Source: Reyranella sp.
GTDB lineage: Bacteria > Pseudomonadota > Alphaproteobacteria > Reyranellales > Reyranellaceae
Length of the DNA: 64,000 nucleotides
NCBI RefSeq assembly: GCF_004297265.1
Contig: NZ_SCUT01000063.1
Span: 1 to 64,000 of the forward strand
Reading direction: 5' to 3'
In this document: positions 58,687 through 64,000 of the stretch, in pieces
Layout of the letters: the number at the start of each line of letters is the position of its first letter
How positions within the stretch are numbered: position 1 is the stretch's first letter
The notes under the pieces: model-generated
Database searches by the model: none
Seen by the model: the letters and a program-made list of their open reading frames with translations, nothing else
Told to the model about the DNA's origin: nothing
Translations under genes and position numbers: made by a program

Positions 58687-59694
58687 ATGAGCTTGATATC
58701 GAGGATTTCGGTCTTGAAGCTGGCCGCCGCTGCGGTGGGCGCGAGCCTCGCGTTTGCGGGAACCGCAGGCGCGCAGACGCAGTGGATGATGGCCAGCGGT
58801 TATCCCGAGAACAACTTCCTGACCCAGAACCTGCGCAAGTGGGTCGAGGACGTGGAGAAGGGCACCGGGGGCAAGCTCAAGATCACGCTCCACACGAATG
58901 ACAGCCTGATCAAGCTCGACAGCATCAAGTCGGCGGTCCAGCGCGGACAGGTGCAGGCCGGTGAGATCCGCCTCGGCGTCTACGGCAACGAGGACCCGAT
59001 GTTCATCCTCGACGGGGTGCCGTTCGTCGCCTCGACCTACGAGGAAGCGTGGAAGCTGATGGAACTGCAGGACCCTTATTTCAAGGGACTGTTCGACAAG
59101 GCCGGCATGGTGATCGCGGGCTATCAAGTGTGGCCGAGTCAGGGCTTCTACACCAAGACCCCGGTCAACTCGGTCGAGGACTTCAAGGGCAAGAAGATCC
59201 GTATCTATTCGACGGCGACCCAGAAGATGGCGACCCTGCTGGGCTTCAACGCGACAATCCTGCCCTTCGCCGAAATCCCGCAGGCCTTCTCCACCGGGCT
59301 GATCGAGGCCCTGTTCACCAGCGCCCAGACCGGCGTCGATATCCAGGCCTGGGACAACACCAAGTATTTCACCGACGTCGGGGCGATCCTGTCGAAGAAC
59401 GCCCTGATCTTCAGCAAGCGCGCCTTCTCCGCCTTGTCGCCCGCCGACCAGAAGGTGGTAATGGATGCCGCCGCTGCCTACACGAAGCGGTCGTGGGAGA
59501 TGAGCAAGGCGGCCGGTGACGAGAAGGCGGCCGTCCTGAAGAAGAACGGCATGACGGTCACGGGTGGCCCGCCGGCCGTACTCGCAGCGATGAAGAAGGT
59601 CGGTGTCCAGATGGCCGACGAATGGAAGGCGACGGCGAGCCCCGCCGCCGTTGCGGTCCTCAACGCCTACATGGCCGGTCAGAAGACGAACTGA
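58687..59694 (+). CDS. TRAP transporter solute-binding protein (DctP-like), second system
   Basis: This 335-residue periplasmic protein has a Sec signal peptide (LKLAAAAVGASLAFAGTAGA, mature end QTQW) and DctP features: KWVEDVEKGTGGKLKITLHT, ALSPADQKVVMDAAAAYTKR, and KKIRIYSTATQKMATLLGFN in place of the usual RxPxS-type segment, followed by PFAEIPQAFSTGLIEALFTS. It delivers an unknown carboxylate-like solute to the permeases encoded downstream. It is only distantly related to the DctP at 12648. The in-frame start at 58636 adds residues that are not signal-like. Confidence 0.92.
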   Translation: MSLISRISVLKLAAAAVGASLAFAGTAGAQTQWMMASGYPENNFLTQNLRKWVEDVEKGTGGKLKITLHTNDSLIKLDSIKSAVQRGQVQAGEIRLGVYGNEDPMFILDGVPFVASTYEEAWKLMELQDPYFKGLFDKAGMVIAGYQVWPSQGFYTKTPVNSVEDFKGKKIRIYSTATQKMATLLGFNATILPFAEIPQAFSTGLIEALFTSAQTGVDIQAWDNTKYFTDVGAILSKNALIFSKRAFSALSPADQKVVMDAAAAYTKRSWEMSKAAGDEKAAVLKKNGMTVTGGPPAVLAAMKKVGVQMADEWKATASPAAVAVLNAYMAGQKTN

Positions 59695-59754
59695 GGTCGA
59701 GCGGCACCGGGCCGTCCGCGACTGCCCGGGGCCCGATTCGCTGATGGTGATGTG

Positions 59755-60330
59755 ATGCGGCGTGCCCTGGATACTCTCTACAGCGCGAGCGGCCTGCTCT
59801 CCGCGTTCTTCCTGGTGATGATCGGCGTGACGATCCTCCTGCAGATCGCCGGGCGGTTCCTGAACTTCGCTTTCGATGCCACGGAGGTCTCGGGATTCTG
59901 CATGGCGGCGTCGACGTTCCTCGGGCTCGCCTACACGCTGCGCGCCAATGCGCACATCCGGGTCACGCTGATGGTCGGCAAGCTCTCGGCGGAGAACAAG
60001 CGTCGCGTCGAGATCTGGTGCTGCGGCCTGGGAGCGGCCGCCTTCGCCTACGTGTCGGCCAATGCCTGGCTCATGACGTACGACTCCTTCCTCTTCGGCG
60101 ACACCAGCCCAGGACTCATGGCGGTACCGTTCTGGATCCCGCAGATCGGCATGGCCCTCGGGGCTTCGATCATGACGATCGGATTCATCGACGAGCTCGT
60201 CCAGACCATCGCCGGCAGGATCCCCGATTTCGCCGATGCGGAGGCACAGGCGATCGACGAAGAACTCGAAGCGGCTTCCCTGAGCATTGCTGGCGAGACC
60301 GTCAGCAGCGGAAAGGCGGCCGTACGATGA
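59755..60330 (+). CDS. TRAP transporter small permease (DctQ-like), second system
   Basis: This 191-residue four-helix membrane protein shows the DctQ pattern ASGLLSAFFLVMIGVTILLQ, FCMAASTFLGLAYTLRANAH and IRVTLMV. A cytoplasmic C-terminal tail rich in Glu and Ala (residues 160-190) is longer than usual. The ATG at 59755 or the overlapping GTG at 59752 are both possible; no strong ribosome-binding site is present. Its stop overlaps the large permease start as ATGA. Confidence 0.88.
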   Translation: MRRALDTLYSASGLLSAFFLVMIGVTILLQIAGRFLNFAFDATEVSGFCMAASTFLGLAYTLRANAHIRVTLMVGKLSAENKRRVEIWCCGLGAAAFAYVSANAWLMTYDSFLFGDTSPGLMAVPFWIPQIGMALGASIMTIGFIDELVQTIAGRIPDFADAEAQAIDEELEAASLSIAGETVSSGKAAVR

Positions 60331-61634
60331 GCGCAGAAGTGATTCTCGCGACGACGGTTCTCGGCACGCTCTTCCTGTTGCTCGCAAGCGGTGTCTGGGT
60401 CGGCGTGACGCTCGTCGTCGTCGGTTTCGTCGCGCTGTTCTTCTTCACGCCGGCACCGACGGGATCCCTCCTCGCGACCACGATCTGGGACTCGAGCTGG
60501 GGATGGGCACTCACCGCCCTGCCCCTTTTCATTTGGATGGGCGAGATCCTGTTTCGGTCGCGTCTGTCGGAGGACATGTTCAAGGGGCTGGCACCCTGGC
60601 TGGGCTGGCTTCCCGGCCGGCTATTGCACGTGAACATCCTGGGCTGCGGCGTCATGGCGGCGGTCTCGGGTTCGTCGTCCGTCACCTGCGCCACGATCGG
60701 CCGCATGAGCATGCCCGAGCTGCGCAAGCGCGGTTACCACGAGGGCATGGCGATCGGGACTCTGGCCGGCTCGGGGACGCTGGGCCTGCTGATTCCGCCC
60801 TCGATCATGATGATCGTGTACGGCATCACCGCGCAGGTCTCGATCGGCCGGCTGTTCATCGCGGGCTTCCTGCCCGGCTTCATGATGATCGGCCTGTTCA
60901 TGGCCTACACGGCAGGTTGGGCGCTCCTCAACCCGACCAAGGTGCCGCCGGCGGACATGCGGATGACCTTTGGTGAGAAGATCTGGAACGCGCGCCGCCT
61001 CATCCCGGTGATCTTGTTGATTGTCACCGTCCTGGGCTCGATCTATGGCGGCGTCGCGACGCCGACCGAGGCGGCCGTGATGGGCGTGGTCGGTGCCCTC
61101 GTGCTCGCGGCCGTCACCGGCTCGCTCTCCTGGGAGACGTTCAAGGACAGCCTCCTGGGCGCGGTTCGAACCAGTTGCATGATCGGCCTGATCCTGGTCG
61201 GCGCCGCCTTCGTCACCATGGCGATGGCCTTCACAGGCCTGCCGGCGACGATGGCGAACTGGGTCAACGGCCTTGGTCTCACTCCCTATGGCCTGATCCT
61301 GCTGCTCACTCTGCTCTACATCGTGCTGGGCTGCTTCCTCGACGGCGTTTCCATGATCGTTCTGACGGCGCCCGTGGTGCTGCCGATGGTCACCGCCCAG
61401 CAGATCGATCCGCTGTGGTTCGGCATCTACATCGTCCTGGTGGTGGAAATGGCGCAGATCACGCCGCCCGTGGGCTTCAATCTCTATGTGCTTCAGAGCC
61501 TGACGGGACGCGACATCTGGACCGTCACCAAGTCGACGGCCCCGTTCTTCGCCCTGCTCTGCGTCGGCGTGCTGCTCATCACGCTCTTCCCCGACATCGT
61601 GACGATCCTGCCGCGACAGATGACGAACGGTTAG
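60327..61634 (+). CDS. TRAP transporter large permease (DctM-like), second system
   Basis: This 435-residue protein has about 12 helices and the DctM signatures LPLFIWMGEILFRSRLSEDM, MAAVSGSSSVTCATIGRMSM, GTLGLLIPPSIMMIVYGITA, VATPTEAAVMGVVGALVLAA and MAQITPPVGFNLYVLQSLTG. It completes the second TRAP system with the genes at 58687 and 59755. The ATG at 60327 overlaps the small-permease stop by four bases. It ends 15 bp from the convergent Cys-rich protein gene. Confidence 0.94.
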   Translation: MSAEVILATTVLGTLFLLLASGVWVGVTLVVVGFVALFFFTPAPTGSLLATTIWDSSWGWALTALPLFIWMGEILFRSRLSEDMFKGLAPWLGWLPGRLLHVNILGCGVMAAVSGSSSVTCATIGRMSMPELRKRGYHEGMAIGTLAGSGTLGLLIPPSIMMIVYGITAQVSIGRLFIAGFLPGFMMIGLFMAYTAGWALLNPTKVPPADMRMTFGEKIWNARRLIPVILLIVTVLGSIYGGVATPTEAAVMGVVGALVLAAVTGSLSWETFKDSLLGAVRTSCMIGLILVGAAFVTMAMAFTGLPATMANWVNGLGLTPYGLILLLTLLYIVLGCFLDGVSMIVLTAPVVLPMVTAQQIDPLWFGIYIVLVVEMAQITPPVGFNLYVLQSLTGRDIWTVTKSTAPFFALLCVGVLLITLFPDIVTILPRQMTNG

Positions 61635-61649
61635 AATTGCTGGCGGATC

Positions 61650-62144
61650 CTATGCCGAAGGGCCGATGCACTGCCGGACGAACCGCCGGCTGACCTGCTC
61701 GTAGAGCGTGTCGCCGGTTCTCGTCGCCAACAGGGCAGCACGAGCGTCCGGCACGACCGCGGTGGCGCGCCCCGAGGTGCCGCCGCAGGTCACGCGCTTT
61801 GCCACCGGCGCCGACACCGTCCCGCCTACGCCTCGCAGCGGCTCCAGCAGGTCGTAGACCCGGGGTGCATCGGGAGCCGGCGGCGAGCCGCAGACTTTGT
61901 GATCGGTGGACATCCAGAGATGCACGCTCCCCGCCGGCCCGCAGGTAATCTCCTCCACGACCTCGCTGTCGCGGAAGCCCACGGTCAGCCGGTCGACGCA
62001 GAGTTGATAGACCAGCACGTTCATGCCGTCCTCGCCGCCGTCGAGGACGCCGGTCTCGCAGTCCGATGCGCGAACCTCCCCACTGTCCCGCATCGCCGCC
62101 GAGGCGGTTAGCAGGAGAAGGCAGAGGACAGCGGACCGGGCCAC
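61650..62144 (-). CDS. Small exported Cys-rich protein of unknown function
   Basis: This 164-residue protein has an N-terminal hydrophobic leader (SAVLCLLLLTASAAM) and a mature part with six cysteines (SDCETG, YQLCVD, EITCGP, HKVCGS, RVTCGG, VRQCIG), consistent with three disulfides in the periplasm. I do not recognise the family. The GTG at 62144 is 9 bp after the stop of the M23 peptidase on the same strand, so they are probably cotranscribed. No catalytic motif is apparent. Confidence 0.6.
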   Translation of the reverse strand: MARSAVLCLLLLTASAAMRDSGEVRASDCETGVLDGGEDGMNVLVYQLCVDRLTVGFRDSEVVEEITCGPAGSVHLWMSTDHKVCGSPPAPDAPRVYDLLEPLRGVGGTVSAPVAKRVTCGGTSGRATAVVPDARAALLATRTGDTLYEQVSRRFVRQCIGPSA

Positions 62145-62153
62145 GCGCCGTCT

Positions 62154-63614
62154 TCAATTGGTCTCTTCGCCGCGAAGACTCGCCGCCGTTTCGCGGACAC
62201 GATCGGTTTCGGCGACCTGGGCCTTGAAGCGTTCAAGATCCTTGCCCGCCAGCCGTGTGCGCTGCGCCGTGCGGGCCATGGTGAGCGGATCGATCGGGCG
62301 CCCCCCGCGATGCAATTCGAAATGCAGGTGCGGGCCGGTCGAGAGGCCGGTGCTGCCGACATAGCCGATCACCTGGCCCTGGCGCACGCGCGCGCTGCGC
62401 TTCATTCCCGGGGCAATGCGAGACATGTGCGCATAGCCGGTGGCGAGCCCTCCGTCGTGGCCGATCTTCACCCAGTTCCCGTAGCCACCGAACCGACCGG
62501 CCTCGATCACATGCCCCGCGCCCGCAGCGAGGATCGGCGTGCCCGGCGGCGCGGCGAAGTCGACACCGGAATGCAGTCGCGTGAACTTGAGGACCGGATG
62601 GTGACGCAGGCCGAAGCGTGAGGAGATCCGGCTCATGTTCAGCGGCGTGCGCAGCAGTGCCTTGACCACGCTTTCGCCCTCCGGATTGTAGAAGAACTCC
62701 TCCCCATCGCGCGGCTTGAACCTGTAGATGCTGTAGGTTTCGGCGCCGCCACCCGTGGTGATCTCGGCCCACAGAACGCGGCCGTCGTCGGCCGGCCTGC
62801 CATCGATGGTCCATGAGCGTTCAACCAGCACGTCAAAGCGGTCTCCGGGCTTGATGTCGTGCTGGAAGTTCACGTCCCAGGAAAAGGCGCGCAGCATTTC
62901 CGCCAGAGGGCCATGCGGCACGCCGGCCGCCTCGACGCTCGCGATCACCGAGCCGTCGACCTCGCCCGACGCGCGCATCACCTTCGGCGCGACCTCGAAG
63001 ACCTCCTCCTCCAGGCTGTAGCCGCCATCATCGTCGCGCTCCACGTTAAACGCGCGCTGCGGCTCGGGCCGGATCGACAGCCCGACGAGGACCGTCGGCT
63101 TCTCTGCCTCGTGCAGTCGCTGCAGTTTGACGATCAGAGCCTGGCCGATCGGCAGACGGTCCAGGCGCACCCGTTCGGCGAGGACTTCCACGATCTCGGC
63201 AATGTCGGCCGCCTCGATGCCGAGCCGGTCGAGCACTCGGGCGACGGTGTCGCCCTTCTGCAATTCGATCGCCGCTTCGACATGCGGCGGTCCGAAGTCC
63301 GGCGGCTCGACGTCCGCCGGGTCGGGATCCGGAAGGACCATCGCGATGTCGGTCATCGGGGTTTCCGGCAGCATCTCCGACGTCTCCGGCATCGCCATCA
63401 GCGTCACCGGCGTTCCCGATTCGGGATGGAGGTCACGTTCGCTGGTCATGCTCCGAGGCTCTCTTTTCGCCGTCAGCGCCATCAGGCTGACCATCGCCAC
63501 GACCAACAGACTGCCGAAACACATTCCGACGGTCTTCCAGTGGCGCCCCGCCGAAACCGCGGGGCGAATCCGTTCAAAGGGGGGCCGTGCCATGAAAGCC
63601 TGGGGATGGGGCAT
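62154..63614 (-). CDS. M23-family (LytM) cell-wall metallopeptidase
   Basis: This 486-residue protein has a membrane anchor (residues 30-52, GMCFGSLLVVAMVSLMALTA), a LysM/OapA-like domain (IELQKGDTVARVLDRLGIEA) and a Csd3-like second domain (FSWDVNFQHDIKPGDRFDVL). The C-terminal LytM domain has an intact zinc site: RLHSGVDFAAP gives His and Asp, and GPHLHFELH gives the HxH. It should cut peptide cross-links in peptidoglycan. A short helical tail follows. The ATG at 63614 is chosen because residues further upstream are unrelated; a start at 63593 is also possible. Confidence 0.88.
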   Translation of the reverse strand: MPHPQAFMARPPFERIRPAVSAGRHWKTVGMCFGSLLVVAMVSLMALTAKREPRSMTSERDLHPESGTPVTLMAMPETSEMLPETPMTDIAMVLPDPDPADVEPPDFGPPHVEAAIELQKGDTVARVLDRLGIEAADIAEIVEVLAERVRLDRLPIGQALIVKLQRLHEAEKPTVLVGLSIRPEPQRAFNVERDDDGGYSLEEEVFEVAPKVMRASGEVDGSVIASVEAAGVPHGPLAEMLRAFSWDVNFQHDIKPGDRFDVLVERSWTIDGRPADDGRVLWAEITTGGGAETYSIYRFKPRDGEEFFYNPEGESVVKALLRTPLNMSRISSRFGLRHHPVLKFTRLHSGVDFAAPPGTPILAAGAGHVIEAGRFGGYGNWVKIGHDGGLATGYAHMSRIAPGMKRSARVRQGQVIGYVGSTGLSTGPHLHFELHRGGRPIDPLTMARTAQRTRLAGKDLERFKAQVAETDRVRETAASLRGEETN

Positions 63615-63821
63615 TCGTGGGGAGTCCTCGAGGACAGGGGTTGGGGGAGCGCGATGTGAGCGGGCGTCTGCGCACGCGAACAATTGGACGGAAACTTGGC
63701 AGCAATGTGGTTCCGCGTCGTCGCGACGCGGTGAGGTTCGACAGATGACGCAACCGTCTGGAATGACTCGACGTGCGGGCGCGCCATCGTTTTGGCGATA
63801 TCGCACCTCATCAGTCGCCGC

Positions 63822-64000
63822 ATGGTGGAAGCGTTGCAGGCGTGGCTTTCCGATTGGAAGCATCTTGCCTTTCTGGCGGGAGCCATCGTCCTGCTCTATC
63901 TCGCGCGCGATGCGGCCCACCGACTGTTGCGCGCGGCCTTCCTGCTGGCCGCACGCACGCTTCGACTGGTCGAACGCTGGATCGGCTTCGGCGCCGTCGC
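63822..64000 (+). CDS. Membrane protein, 5' end only
   Basis: An open frame from the ATG at 63822 runs to the window edge with no stop (about 59 codons). It reads MVEALQAWLSDWKHLAFLAG followed by a helix IVLLYLARDAAHRLL and a second hydrophobic segment (AFLLAARTLRLV). It diverges from the M23 peptidase gene across about 207 bases with no other gene. The family cannot be told from this fragment. Confidence 0.45.
   Translation, partial: MVEALQAWLSDWKHLAFLAGAIVLLYLARDAAHRLLRAAFLLAARTLRLVERWIGFGAV

Overview
This 64 kb window is a GC-rich chromosomal segment that reads as an alphaproteobacterium. The evidence is a DUF1476 (F1Fo-ATPase inhibitor zeta) gene a few kilobases from a purC-purS-purQ-purL-bolA-grxD run, dense ATGA/GTGA gene overlaps, several TRAP and peptide-type transport genes, and CTCTCCCCC-type palindromic repeats of the kind scattered through alphaproteobacterial genomes. 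A Reyranella-like or other Rhodospirillales/Rhizobiales soil or freshwater heterotroph is my best guess; this is inference from gene content, and no rRNA is present. There is no prophage, CRISPR array, insertion sequence or tRNA that I can see.

Layout. 0-5 kb: a RadC remnant, a class III cyclase with a WGR-like N-terminus, a lone receiver domain, a DUF72 protein, and an ArsR/SRPBCC/transglutaminase-like/VOC gene run. 5-10 kb: a gamma-glutamylcyclotransferase-like gene overlapping a membrane adenylate cyclase, an HSL-type esterase with a TetR regulator, an FAH-family hydrolase and a secreted beta-sandwich protein. 10-14 kb: a TRAP transporter operon coupled to a HAD phosphatase, then the zeta subunit. 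14-18 kb: a frameshifted dehydratase overlapping a Tat-exported carbonic-anhydrase-like protein, a polyprenyl-phosphate glycosyltransferase with a methyltransferase, and a DUF559 endonuclease gene bracketed by inverted REP elements. 18-24 kb: a diiron oxygenase-like protein and the purine biosynthesis/BolA-glutaredoxin block. 24-30 kb: an iron-uptake unit in which a Fur-box-like site precedes a FecI-type sigma factor, FecR, a TonB-dependent receptor with an STN domain, and a PepSY membrane protein.

30-41 kb: an 1156-residue Calx-beta surface or secreted protein, a DODA-type dioxygenase, three paralogous peptide-binding proteins without permeases, a flavodoxin/HxlR divergent pair and a 2OG-Fe(II) hydroxylase. 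41-49 kb: six tightly spaced genes on the minus strand linking an RND efflux pump (adaptor and pump) to an amidase, an acetyltransferase, an AtzH-like protein and an amidohydrolase. 49-56 kb: rpsD, OsmC, TrmJ, an EmrAB-type efflux pair and citramalate synthase. 56-64 kb: an enolase-superfamily protein, an ABC-F ATPase, a second TRAP system, a small Cys-rich exported protein, an M23 peptidase and the start of a membrane protein cut by the window edge.

The least ordinary features are the REP-bracketed DUF559 gene (17.5-18.0 kb), the Calx-beta protein with four copies of an unnamed domain (29.8-33.3 kb), the WGR-like/cyclase fusion beside a solo receiver, the pump/amide-catabolism gene cluster, and three copies of a GCGCCACT palindrome, one of them inside the purine operon.
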